Source of the DNA: Flagellimonas lutaonensis
GTDB taxonomy: Bacteria > Bacteroidota > Bacteroidia > Flavobacteriales > Flavobacteriaceae
NCBI RefSeq assembly: GCF_000963865.1
Contig: NZ_CP011071.1
Span: 2,461,001-2,525,000, forward strand
Reading direction: 5' to 3'
DNA: 64,000 nucleotides
Part shown: piece after piece, positions 24,650 to 32,368 of the stretch
How the letters are laid out: each line of letters opens with the position of its first letter
How positions within the stretch are numbered: the stretch's first letter is position 1
The notes under the pieces: generated by a model
Told to the model about the DNA's origin: nothing
Databases searched by the model: none
The model's input: the letters and a program-made list of their open reading frames with translations, nothing else
Made by a program: the position numbers and the translations under genes

Positions 24650-25549
24650 CTAAAGCGATTTTGACAGTTCTTCTATCGATTCAAATATGGTGACCACGGG
24701 TGGAAGTTCTTTCAGCTCCAATTGCCGTACCTGTCTCCCCAACACCCAAAGCCTTGATTCGCCATGGCGGTTGAGGTTATTTGAAAAATCTGCAATATAT
24801 TTTTCCAATCTATCTTTTGTGGGCGAGACTGTGAAATACGAAACGAAGCATAGATTATCGTAATATTTCAGTAGGTCAGACAAATTTTCAAGGGGCATGG
24901 TCTGGCCCAGATAAATTGTCTTGTAGCCTTTGAGCAGTATTTCATAGTTCACATACAACAGCCCGATCTCATGGATTTCGTTCTCAGGTAAAAATAGGGC
25001 AAACACCTTGTCATGCCTCGTAGGGGGTTTCGTCTGCAGTTTTTCGGTGTGCACATAGATTTTCTGTTTGATCAAATTGGTGATAAAGTGCTCATGCGCC
25101 GGACTTATGGTATCAGTTTGCCATAAGAGCCCCAATTCGGTCAAAAGTGGAATAAAGACCTCATAGAACACCGTCTTGAACGACTTCTCGGCCAGCAGTG
25201 AATTATACGTTTCGTAGAAAAGGTTTTGGTCAAAATTTACCATGGCCAATTTGAGGGCGTTTATGGCATGGCTGTTTTCACTGGTATTGGCAATAATTTC
25301 ATGAACCTTTTCAGGTATTTGCTCTTCGGGAATTTTTGCAATTTTCGAAATCTTAAATCCATTGTTGTATAGTAGGGTAATGTTCAATAGTTTTTGAAGG
25401 CTGGCCAGGCTATAGGTACGAATATTGGTACTGGTTCTTTCAGGCTTGAACAGATTATAGCGTTTCTCCCATATACGAATGGTATGTGCCTTTATTCCAG
25501 AGAGATTTTCCATATCCCTGATACTGAACGATTGTTTTACATTGTTCAT
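24650..25549 (-). CDS. MerR-family regulator with cobalamin-binding domain (CarH/LitR-like)
   Basis: 299 residues from ATG 25549; an upstream TTG lies inside the -7 box and is rejected. Residues 5-75 are a MerR winged helix (HTIRIWEKRYNLFKPER). Residues 95-165 form the CarH helical bundle with W143-x9-E153-H154 (the Wx9EH motif). A B12-binding Rossmann domain follows, with E191-x-H193-x-x-G196 supplying the lower axial His. CarH proteins repress carotenoid genes in the dark with adenosylcobalamin and release DNA in light. It is followed after 11 bp by crtI, so it probably controls its own operon. The residue after W143 is Gln, whereas T. thermophilus CarH has His at this place (from memory), so light-state chemistry may differ. 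Confidence 0.9.
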   Translation of the reverse strand: MNNVKQSFSIRDMENLSGIKAHTIRIWEKRYNLFKPERTSTNIRTYSLASLQKLLNITLLYNNGFKISKIAKIPEEQIPEKVHEIIANTSENSHAINALKLAMVNFDQNLFYETYNSLLAEKSFKTVFYEVFIPLLTELGLLWQTDTISPAHEHFITNLIKQKIYVHTEKLQTKPPTRHDKVFALFLPENEIHEIGLLYVNYEILLKGYKTIYLGQTMPLENLSDLLKYYDNLCFVSYFTVSPTKDRLEKYIADFSNNLNRHGESRLWVLGRQVRQLELKELPPVVTIFESIEELSKSL

Positions 25550-25570
25550 TTTTTTTCTAAAAAAGTTAAA

Positions 25571-25578
25571 CAAATTTA
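25571..25578 (-). promoter_or_regulatory. -7 box of the carotenoid operon
   Basis: On the reverse strand TAAATTTG matches TAnnTTTG, with TTG about 12 bp upstream. It ends 21 bp before the regulator ATG. A CarH-like repressor would be expected to bind over or next to this box. Confidence 0.5.
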
Positions 25579-25684
25579 CAATTAAATCAACGTAACAGCC
25601 CTAAGGTATCGTTAATTTTTTGGTAATTGGAAAATTTGACAGGAAGTGAAGTGCTGAAAATCAAGGAAATCAAAAAAGGTAAAG

Positions 25685-25768
25685 TGCCCACGACTGGAGT
25701 CGAACCAGCACGTTCTTTCGAACACTACCCCCTCAAGGTAGCGTGTCTACCAATTCCACCACGTGGGC
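25685..25768 (-). tRNA. tRNA-Leu (GAG)
   Basis: 84 nt with acceptor stem GCCCACG / CGTGGGC, a class II long variable arm and T-arm GGTTCGACTCC. The anticodon stem CTACC / GGTAG encloses TTGAGGG, giving anticodon GAG. CCA is not encoded. Confidence 0.93.
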
Positions 25769-25782
25769 ATTTTTTGGGATGG

Positions 25783-25790
25783 CAAATATA
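25783..25790 (-). promoter_or_regulatory. -7 box of tRNA-Leu
   Basis: Reverse-strand TATATTTG, 14 bp before the tRNA 5' end. It matches the consensus exactly. Confidence 0.55.
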
Positions 25791-25872
25791 GAAAAGTATT
25801 TTTACTTGAATCATATTTATTTTCATGGACGATGCTTGAAATCCAATTTAAAAAGTGGACGGGGAACATTGC

Positions 25873-26547
25873 TCATGTAAGAATTTTGCCATCTTCCATC
25901 TGAATGATCCGATCCGTTCGTTTTGCGAAATCCTCATCATGGGTCACCACCAACAGCGACAGATTTTGGGTTTCCTTCAAGTCCTTGAAAATATTGAACA
26001 CGTTCTCGGCATTGTAACTGTCAAGGTTGCCGGTAGGCTCATCGCCCATAAGAATGTCGGGGTCGTTGATCAGGGCCCTAGCAATGGCAACCCGTTGTTT
26101 TTCACCGCCAGAAATACGAGAGGCCCGCTTATTGGCCAAATGTGGTATGTTGAGCATACGTAGTTTTTCCATGGCATCGTGTTCGATCTGTCCATTGGTC
26201 TTGGCGCCCAGTTTTTTAGCAGGAAGCATCACGTTTTCAAGCACGCTGAACTCAGAGAGAAGGTAATGGAACTGAAACACAAAACCGATGTGCTTGTTTC
26301 TGATCTTGGACAATTCTGAATGTGGTTTTCCACTCACCATCTCCCCGTTGAGAAAAAGTTTTCCCTCGTAATCGGTGTCCATGGTCGAAAGAATGTACAA
26401 CAGTGTAGATTTTCCAGACCCTGATTTGCCCATAATGGAGGCAAATTCACCCTTTTTGATGCCGAAGCTGATGTCTTTCAGCACGTGAAAGAGCACCGGG
26501 TTTTTAAAGTATTTGTTGATATGCCTTGTTTCCAACACCAAATCCAT
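25873..26547 (-). CDS. ABC transporter ATP-binding protein, LolD/MacB type
   Basis: 224 residues with Walker A GKSGSGKST, signature ISGGEKQRVAIARAL, Walker B ILMGDEPTG and a switch His in VVTHDED. The length and LSEFSVLENVMLPAK segment place it in the LolD/MacB/FtsE group of mechanotransmission ATPases. It is the last gene of a reverse three-gene unit with an adaptor and a permease, so it powers an envelope exporter, not an importer. Cargo is unknown. Confidence 0.9.
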   Translation of the reverse strand: MDLVLETRHINKYFKNPVLFHVLKDISFGIKKGEFASIMGKSGSGKSTLLYILSTMDTDYEGKLFLNGEMVSGKPHSELSKIRNKHIGFVFQFHYLLSEFSVLENVMLPAKKLGAKTNGQIEHDAMEKLRMLNIPHLANKRASRISGGEKQRVAIARALINDPDILMGDEPTGNLDSYNAENVFNIFKDLKETQNLSLLVVTHDEDFAKRTDRIIQMEDGKILT

Positions 26548-26557
26548 CCTTCAAAAA

Positions 26558-27820
26558 TTAGGTGCCCCTGATAATTCGTACGGGGTCAATTCGTTTGGCT
26601 TTGGCCGAGGGGAAGTAGCCCGCTACAAAAGTCGATATAAGCGCAAAGGTTATACCCACCACATAATAGAAAACGTTATAGTTTACGGGATAGGTGGTAA
26701 TGGTGGGCAATGCCTCGGTCTCAAAGGCCAAGTTGTCTATGGTCTTAGAGAGTAAGAACCCTATAAAAAGTCCCAATATCCCACCGATGATACCGATAAT
26801 GAGCGCTTGGCTCATAAAGATCATCTGTACATCGGTACCCGAGAATCCGGTTGCCTTCAAGATGGCGATATCCTTCATTTTTTCATAGATGAGCATATTC
26901 AAAATATTATAGATGCCAAAACCGGCCACGATCAGCAGGGTTACCGAAACGGCATAGGTAATAAGGTTACGGATGCTAGAACCGGTTTCAAACTGTGCAT
27001 TGGCCCGTTGAATGTCAATGGCCGTTACGTTGAACTGTCGTTCCAGCGATTTGGCCAAGTCTGGGGCCTGGCCAATATCGTACAGCTTCATGTTTATATC
27101 GGTCACATAATTCTCGGCCTCACCTAGAATGCGTTGCACGGTCTTTAGATTGGCAAAACTTTGAATGTTGTCGAGATCGGCGATACCGCTTTGGTAGATT
27201 CCGACGATTTTTAAGGGTGTTACATTGCCCGTGGGTGTGCTGACCTGTATTCGGTCACCCACATCTACCGACATTTTTTTGGCAAGACCCGCCCCAAGAA
27301 GTATGCCGCTTTTATTGTTTTCAAGGGCCTCGGGGCTTCCTTTTACAATGTAATCGCCCATATTGGCCAGGCGCACTTCTTGCATTACATCGATGCCTGT
27401 GAGGTTGCCGCCCAGCTCTATGGAACCTGAAAGGTAAAATATTTGCGCCTTGACCTGGGGCATGGCGCCCCTTACTAGCTCATTTTCCTTTAGATATGAT
27501 AGGATCGGAAGAGCATTGTGTATCTTTTCTTGGTTCTGTTTTGGTTTGACCGAACGTACCACATTCACGGCATCTGTAAACTCATCAACGAATGAGATGG
27601 GTTGTCTGTCAGAGGGGGCAATTTCATTGTAAAGCCTAATATGTGGGGTTTGATCCAGTATAAGGTCGTCGAGCATTTGGTTCAGCCCGGTCATGAAGCT
27701 TACCAAGGTAATGTACGAACCTATGCCAAAGGTGACTCCCAGAGAAGCTGTTACGGTAGATTTCATCTTGGTCAACAGATGTGTTTTGGCAATTTCTAAG
27801 ATTACTTTCCAATTGGTCAT
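26558..27820 (-). CDS. ABC transporter permease, FtsX/MacB family
   Basis: 420 residues. One membrane helix near the N-terminus (about 20-45) is followed by a large periplasmic domain (MacB_PCD, about 50-280) and an FtsX domain with three further helices (about 285-305, 340-365, 385-405) ending in DPVRIIRGT, a typical C-terminus of the family. Its start overlaps the end of the adaptor gene by 4 bp. With the lipoprotein adaptor and ATPase it forms a MacAB-like tripartite exporter, although an outer membrane channel is not encoded here. Confidence 0.9.
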   Translation of the reverse strand: MTNWKVILEIAKTHLLTKMKSTVTASLGVTFGIGSYITLVSFMTGLNQMLDDLILDQTPHIRLYNEIAPSDRQPISFVDEFTDAVNVVRSVKPKQNQEKIHNALPILSYLKENELVRGAMPQVKAQIFYLSGSIELGGNLTGIDVMQEVRLANMGDYIVKGSPEALENNKSGILLGAGLAKKMSVDVGDRIQVSTPTGNVTPLKIVGIYQSGIADLDNIQSFANLKTVQRILGEAENYVTDINMKLYDIGQAPDLAKSLERQFNVTAIDIQRANAQFETGSSIRNLITYAVSVTLLIVAGFGIYNILNMLIYEKMKDIAILKATGFSGTDVQMIFMSQALIIGIIGGILGLFIGFLLSKTIDNLAFETEALPTITTYPVNYNVFYYVVGITFALISTFVAGYFPSAKAKRIDPVRIIRGT

Positions 27821-28938
27821 TGTGTAGGCTTGATAATTTCGGTATCCTTGGTAAGGCCCTCAACGATTTCAACGTACTCAAGGTTTTGTAGCCCTGTGGT
27901 TACTTTTACCGGCCCGTCTTCGGTCAAGACATGAAAGTCGTCCATGAAATATGCCTTCGGAACGACCAGGGCATTTTTCTTGGTGGCAATGATGATATTG
28001 GCTTCACCGGCCAGACCGGGGTACAACGTTTCTGGGGATTCATCAAATACACCCTCAACTTTGAAGGTCTGCGATTTCTCATCTTTCTTAGGATATATTT
28101 TGGTGATATGGGCCTCAAACACTTTGTTGGGGTATGCATCTAGGGTGATAAACGTACGTTGGCCCTTGTGTAGTTTTACGATATCGACTTCATCGACCAG
28201 CATTTCAATAAGAAAATCTGTTGAGCTGCCAATTGCTGCCAGTGGTTGTGAGGTGGTCACCAATTCACCGGGTTCTTTGTTGACGGCGTATACGGTTCCT
28301 TTGATTTTACTACGCACGGTAAAGTCTTCGGCATTGGTCTGGGTACTTATATAGGTGTTTTTGGCCTGTTCAAACTGTATGGCGAGCTCTTTCTCCATTC
28401 TACGATACTCGCTTTGCAAGCGATTCAATTTTTTTTGGGACAGTTCATAGGCCAATTTTCTGGAATCGTATTCCATTTTTGACCCTATTTTCTGCTCCCA
28501 CAATCGTTTTTGACGGTAATAGTTGATCGAATCGTTGGTCAGTGAAAGGCGTGCGGCATCGATATCGGCCCGTATCTTTTTTAAGATGGGCGAATTGGGC
28601 CCATAGTTCGCCCTTGCCAGTTCTAGGTTCAATTTGGCGTTCTTTGAATTGAGCAAGGGATTGGTATCGATAATCTTAAACAGCACATCGCCTTGCTGTA
28701 CGGTATCGCCCTCTTGAACCTGTATGTGGTCCAATATGCCATTAACGGGGGCATGCACATCGTACAGGCTATCGGGCTGTACCAATGCCGAGGCATATAC
28801 CGACTCTGTTATATCGATTGTCAACGGTAGTACCTTTTCACCATCATTGCCGCAGGAATTCAAAAGAACAGCCACCAAGGAAAAAAGAACTATGCCTATT
28901 CGCAAAGGGCAATCGGTACATTTTTTCGAACGGCACAT
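27817..28938 (-). CDS. HlyD/MacA-type periplasmic adaptor lipoprotein
   Basis: 373 residues. A lipoprotein signal ends in VLLNSC (Cys near 29). The lipoyl half-motif APVNGILDHIQVQEGDTVQQGD is followed by a long coiled-coil hairpin (about 95-185), the second lipoyl half (FTVRSKIKGTVYAVN) and beta-barrel segments. It bridges an inner-membrane pump and the outer membrane and is the first gene of the exporter operon. The divergent flavodoxin-like gene lies 112 bp away; the Crp-type operator in that gap may also influence this gene. Confidence 0.9.
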   Translation of the reverse strand: MCRSKKCTDCPLRIGIVLFSLVAVLLNSCGNDGEKVLPLTIDITESVYASALVQPDSLYDVHAPVNGILDHIQVQEGDTVQQGDVLFKIIDTNPLLNSKNAKLNLELARANYGPNSPILKKIRADIDAARLSLTNDSINYYRQKRLWEQKIGSKMEYDSRKLAYELSQKKLNRLQSEYRRMEKELAIQFEQAKNTYISTQTNAEDFTVRSKIKGTVYAVNKEPGELVTTSQPLAAIGSSTDFLIEMLVDEVDIVKLHKGQRTFITLDAYPNKVFEAHITKIYPKKDEKSQTFKVEGVFDESPETLYPGLAGEANIIIATKKNALVVPKAYFMDDFHVLTEDGPVKVTTGLQNLEYVEIVEGLTKDTEIIKPTQ

Positions 28939-28985
28939 AGAATGCTATTTGGTCCCAAAATATATTGGCATAGGCCATTTGGCAA

Positions 28986-29028
28986 TGATAATTGTCATTT
29001 TACAGGGTCTTGGTATTGGCTACCTTGT
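28986..29028 (+). promoter_or_regulatory. Crp/Fnr-type operator and -7 box (flavodoxin-like/Usp operon)
   Basis: TGATAATTGTCA (28986-28997) is a perfect TGA-N6-TCA dyad within AATGATAATTGTCATTTT. A -7 box TACCTTGT begins at 29021, 29.5 bp from the dyad centre, the same spacing as the DoxX site and the other sites of the island. The operator would sit near -41.5 of the transcript. Confidence 0.6.
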
Positions 29029-29050
29029 AATCGGTTCGGATTCTGATACT

Positions 29051-29641
29051 ATGATAAAGGTAAAGAGATTTATCAAGATTTTGTTTTGGCTGGTCCTGGG
29101 CATATTGTTGGTATGGTGGCTACTTACCCTGTATGTGCAACAAAAAGGCCCTTATTATAGTCAGTTCTTTGGTAACAAAGAATCTACCATTGCATTGATT
29201 GCTTTTGACGGTGACCCTTTTTATAATTTAGATGAGCGTGTGTGCACCGCGTTCGCCAAGGGCTTATCGGCAAATGGCATTGGTGCGCAGGTAGTTTCTG
29301 TACGGGCTTTGAATGATGTTTTGCCTGGTGAGTACGACATGATGGTGTTTTGTGCCAACACCTACAACTGGGCACCTGACCGGGCCATGGTCGAGGCGAT
29401 CAAAGACCAAATAGATATCGATGGCCAAAAGGTAGTTGCCATAACTATTGGTAGTGGCTCGACAAAACGGGCCCAAAAATTGTTCGAACAGACAATTATT
29501 GAAGAAGGTGGCCATTTGTTGGCTACTGAGACCTATTGGTTGTTAAGACCCAACGATGAGTCGCAATTAGAGCAATCGAACGTGGTTGTAGCAGAAAAAA
29601 TGGCAATTGAAGCCGCTAACAAAATTGCCGGTAACTTCTAG
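29051..29641 (+). CDS. Membrane-anchored flavodoxin-like protein
   Basis: 196 residues from ATG 29051, which places a clean membrane anchor (about 8-26, FWLVLGILLVWWLL) at the N-terminus; the open frame extends upstream through the promoter but has no start support. The soluble part looks like a flavodoxin-type Rossmann fold (ALIAFDGDPFY, VVSVRALNDVLPGEYDMMVF, VVAITIGSGSTKRAQ). The phosphate-binding loop T/S-x-T-G-x-T is not obvious, so FMN binding is uncertain. It opens the Usp island and is followed by a Usp gene 26 bp later. Confidence 0.7.
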   Translation: MIKVKRFIKILFWLVLGILLVWWLLTLYVQQKGPYYSQFFGNKESTIALIAFDGDPFYNLDERVCTAFAKGLSANGIGAQVVSVRALNDVLPGEYDMMVFCANTYNWAPDRAMVEAIKDQIDIDGQKVVAITIGSGSTKRAQKLFEQTIIEEGGHLLATETYWLLRPNDESQLEQSNVVVAEKMAIEAANKIAGNF

Positions 29642-29667
29642 CCCCGGCCAAAAATAAACGTTATCGC

Positions 29668-30489
29668 ATGAACAGTATTTTGGTTCCCATAGATTTTTCA
29701 AAACATTCATTGTTCGCGCTGGAAGCAGCGGCACATCTTGCCAGGCAGACCAATGCCAGTATACTTGTGTTACATATGTTGGGGCTTTCAGAAGCGGTTT
29801 TGGCCAAGAGTGAAACACAAGAACACCAAGAGGCACAATATTATATGAACCTTGCCAAAAAACGCTTTAGGCCTTTATTGGAAAAGCCTTTTCTAGAGGG
29901 AATAGAGGTTGAGATAATGCTTCAGAACTACAAGATATTCAGTGAGCTTGATGAAATTGCCAGTGAAAAGGGCATTGACCTTATTGTAATGGGGTCACAT
30001 GGAAACGGAGGAATCGGCACCTTGGTGGTGGGGTCAAATACCGACAAGGTCATTAGAACCTCATCGGTGCCCGTTCTGGTCATCAAAAAAGAACATTCTT
30101 CGTTCGAAATAAAAAAGATGGTGTTCTCGACCCACTTGGGTGAAGAGACCATTGATGCCTACAAAAAGGCCAAGGCGTTTGCCGACACGTTCGCTGCCCA
30201 GATGGAGGTAGTGTACATCAACCTCCCATATCATAATTTCAAGAGTACAAAAGAGATTGAAAAGAAAATAGATGTTTTTAAGGCCTTGGCAGGTGGAACC
30301 ATAGATGTGCACGTGGCCAATGATTATTCCGTTGGAGAAGGGGTCATGAACTTTTGTGAAAGGCAGGGCGCCGACTTACTGGTAATTCCCACCCATGGCC
30401 GAAAAGGGCTGGTTCATTTTTTTAAGGGAAGCATTGGGGAGAAAATGGCAAAACGCTCAACGGTGCCTGTACTTACCATAAGAATTTAA
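29668..30489 (+). CDS. Universal stress protein, tandem UspA domains, both ATP motifs intact
   Basis: 273 residues made of two UspA domains (1-140 and 145-273). The first carries GSHGNGGIGTLVVGSN and the second THGRKGLVHFFKGS, both fitting the ATP-binding pattern G-x2-G-x9-G-S/T. In the six other Usp genes of the island the second domain has lost this motif, so this one is the least altered copy. It is transcribed with the flavodoxin-like gene from a Crp-type promoter. Usps are soluble cytoplasmic proteins induced by stress and growth arrest. Confidence 0.92.
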   Translation: MNSILVPIDFSKHSLFALEAAAHLARQTNASILVLHMLGLSEAVLAKSETQEHQEAQYYMNLAKKRFRPLLEKPFLEGIEVEIMLQNYKIFSELDEIASEKGIDLIVMGSHGNGGIGTLVVGSNTDKVIRTSSVPVLVIKKEHSSFEIKKMVFSTHLGEETIDAYKKAKAFADTFAAQMEVVYINLPYHNFKSTKEIEKKIDVFKALAGGTIDVHVANDYSVGEGVMNFCERQGADLLVIPTHGRKGLVHFFKGSIGEKMAKRSTVPVLTIRI

Positions 30490-30497
30490 CAGTGGGG

Positions 30498-30911
30498 TCA
30501 GTCTTTCTTGAACAGCAATTCCAGTTTGCCCAAGAGCATGAGCTCCGATTTGTTTTTGCCAGAAAAAGCCCCGGCAATGGCATTGGCCGTATCGTAGATC
30601 AATGCTTTTACCTTTTTGGTAAAAATTGATGGATGTTCGTGAAAAAAATCGACAAATTCATCAAAACGATCACGGCTTTCTTTTTCGTATTCCAATAACC
30701 AGTCAAAAACAATCTCTATCTGAAAGGCCGAATCGGTACCGAATTCGTCTTCTGTTTCATCCAAAGACAGCCATTTTTCACGTACAATCTTCTTGAGCGT
30801 ATCAAGCTCTTTTACGTGTACGGTTCTATCGGCCATGGCAATGGCATAGAACAGACATCCAACCTTTTGGTAAAACGTGTTGCTGATTTCAGGTGAATTT
30901 GAAAGTACCAT
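30498..30911 (-). CDS. TerB-like tellurite-resistance-family protein
   Basis: 137 residues from ATG 30911; the frame is open further to 30947, but that start lies upstream of the -7 box. The helical sequence FYQKVGCLFYAIAMADRTVHVKEL resembles the TerB fold, which coordinates metals with acidic residues; the C-terminal half contains EKESRDRFDEFVDFFHEHPS. Function is unknown, perhaps a stress sensor at the membrane. It is divergent from the histidine kinase gene, and the shared gap contains a Crp-type operator and a -7 box for each direction. Confidence 0.7.
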   Translation of the reverse strand: MVLSNSPEISNTFYQKVGCLFYAIAMADRTVHVKELDTLKKIVREKWLSLDETEDEFGTDSAFQIEIVFDWLLEYEKESRDRFDEFVDFFHEHPSIFTKKVKALIYDTANAIAGAFSGKNKSELMLLGKLELLFKKD

Positions 30912-30930
30912 CTTGGTTACATTATGGATA

Positions 30931-30990
30931 CAAATGTACGACAGCATGATGATTTGATGTTATGATATAAATCAGTTAATAGTACCTTTG
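30931..30990. promoter_or_regulatory. Divergent promoter with a shared Crp/Fnr-type operator
   Basis: TGATATAAATCA (30963-30974) is the TGA-N6-TCA dyad; its reverse strand reads ACTGATTTATATCAT, like the other sites. The reverse -7 box TACATTTG (30931-30938) for the TerB-like gene is 30.5 bp from the dyad centre, consistent with activation. The forward -7 box TACCTTTG (30983-30990) for the kinase gene is only 14.5 bp from the centre, where the protein would overlap the -33 region and could repress. Confidence 0.6.
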
Positions 30991-30995
30991 GGTAC

Positions 30996-32234
30996 ATGAA
31001 GGTTTTTGAGAAGAACAGTAACATCTTTCAATTATTGACCGAGGCGATATCTGAAGGGATATTGGTGGTCAACGCGGAACAACTAATAGTGGCTAGTAAT
31101 GGATCTGCCTGTCAAATGTTCGGATATGCAGACGGGGAGCTTGTGGGCAAATCGCTGAACACCTTGATTCCATCAAAATACCATGCTGCACATAAGGGGC
31201 ATGTGAAAAAATTTCTCAAACGCAGTGAAAAAAGGCGTATGGGTGCTGGGTTAGATTTATTTGGTATCCGTAAAGACGGGGCTCAATTTCCGGTCGAGGT
31301 TGGTCTGAACCCCTTCGAATTGTATGGCAACACCTATATCATGGCCCTTATTTTAGATGTTTCTAAACAGAAAGAGCAGGAATCAAAGATAAGGGAACTC
31401 AATGCTCAACTTGAACAAAAGATTGAACAACGTACCAAAGAATTGCGGACAACTGTCAGTGAATTGAGAGATGAGGTAAAACGAAGAAAAGAAGCTGAGG
31501 AAAAGGCCAAAGCGTCTCTTAAAAAAGAAGTGGAACTAGGCGAACTAAAAACAAAATTCCTTTCACTGGTGTCTCACGAGTTCAAGACCCCGTTGAGTGC
31601 CATATCGACATCTACCATGTTGCTTTCCAAATATACCCAGACCGAACAGCAAGAAAAACGGAACAAGCACTTGGCAACCATAATGGCCAAGGTCAAATAC
31701 CTGAACAACATTTTAAATGACTTTCTTTCGGTGGAAAGGTTGGAGTCTGGCAAGGTCAAGTACAACATCACCTCATTTGCGTTGAGCAAGGTTGTCAATG
31801 AGGTGGTGTACGATTCGAACATGTTGTTGAAAACGGGCCAAAGAATTCTTTATCCCAATGATATTGATGATATAATTTTGGAATTTGACGAAAAAATTCT
31901 TGAATTGGTACTATCCAATCTTATCCATAATGCCATCAAATATTCCCCTGAAGATGCTACCATCGATTTGAGGGCCAGCAAGGGAGATGGCCATATTACG
32001 ATAAAGGTAATTGACGAGGGCATAGGTATACCAAAAGATGACCAGAAACACATTTTTCAACGCTATTACAGGGCCGGAAATGCACTATTGACCCAGGGTA
32101 CCGGTATCGGATTGAATATTGCAAAGCTGCATATCGGAAATTTGGGAGGGGATATTTCTTTTACAAGCACCGAAGGCGAAGGTTCTGAGTTTGAGTTGAA
32201 GCTTCCTTACAAAAACTCTAAATTAGGGTCATGA
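30996..32234 (+). CDS. PAS-domain sensor histidine kinase
   Basis: 412 residues, no membrane segment. A PAS domain spans about 12-125 and contains IPSKYHAAHKGHVKKF; in position, His66 resembles the heme-ligating His of FixL, which makes oxygen sensing thinkable but unproved. A coiled coil (130-185) leads to HisKA with His194 in LVSHEFKTPL, then HATPase_c with N-box NLIHNAIKYS, G1 DEGIGIP and G2 GTGIGLNI. The partner is very probably the REC-Crp protein encoded 134 bp downstream. The -7 box ends 5 bp before the ATG, suggesting a leaderless transcript. Confidence 0.92.
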   Translation: MKVFEKNSNIFQLLTEAISEGILVVNAEQLIVASNGSACQMFGYADGELVGKSLNTLIPSKYHAAHKGHVKKFLKRSEKRRMGAGLDLFGIRKDGAQFPVEVGLNPFELYGNTYIMALILDVSKQKEQESKIRELNAQLEQKIEQRTKELRTTVSELRDEVKRRKEAEEKAKASLKKEVELGELKTKFLSLVSHEFKTPLSAISTSTMLLSKYTQTEQQEKRNKHLATIMAKVKYLNNILNDFLSVERLESGKVKYNITSFALSKVVNEVVYDSNMLLKTGQRILYPNDIDDIILEFDEKILELVLSNLIHNAIKYSPEDATIDLRASKGDGHITIKVIDEGIGIPKDDQKHIFQRYYRAGNALLTQGTGIGLNIAKLHIGNLGGDISFTSTEGEGSEFELKLPYKNSKLGS

Positions 32235-32368
32235 AACCAGCATCAAGAAATTTTAAAGCTAATTCACAAAAGAAATGATTAAAATTTTTAAAGCGAGAAC
32301 GAAATGGTTGCGGGCATTCTCAATTTTATAATTACCTTGTTATCAATTAATTATTGAAATTTAAACGC

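Noticed and set aside
28724..29050. Longer form of the flavodoxin-like protein starting at 28724
   Set aside because: This part overlaps the divergent adaptor gene and the operator; the ATG at 29051 gives a proper membrane anchor.
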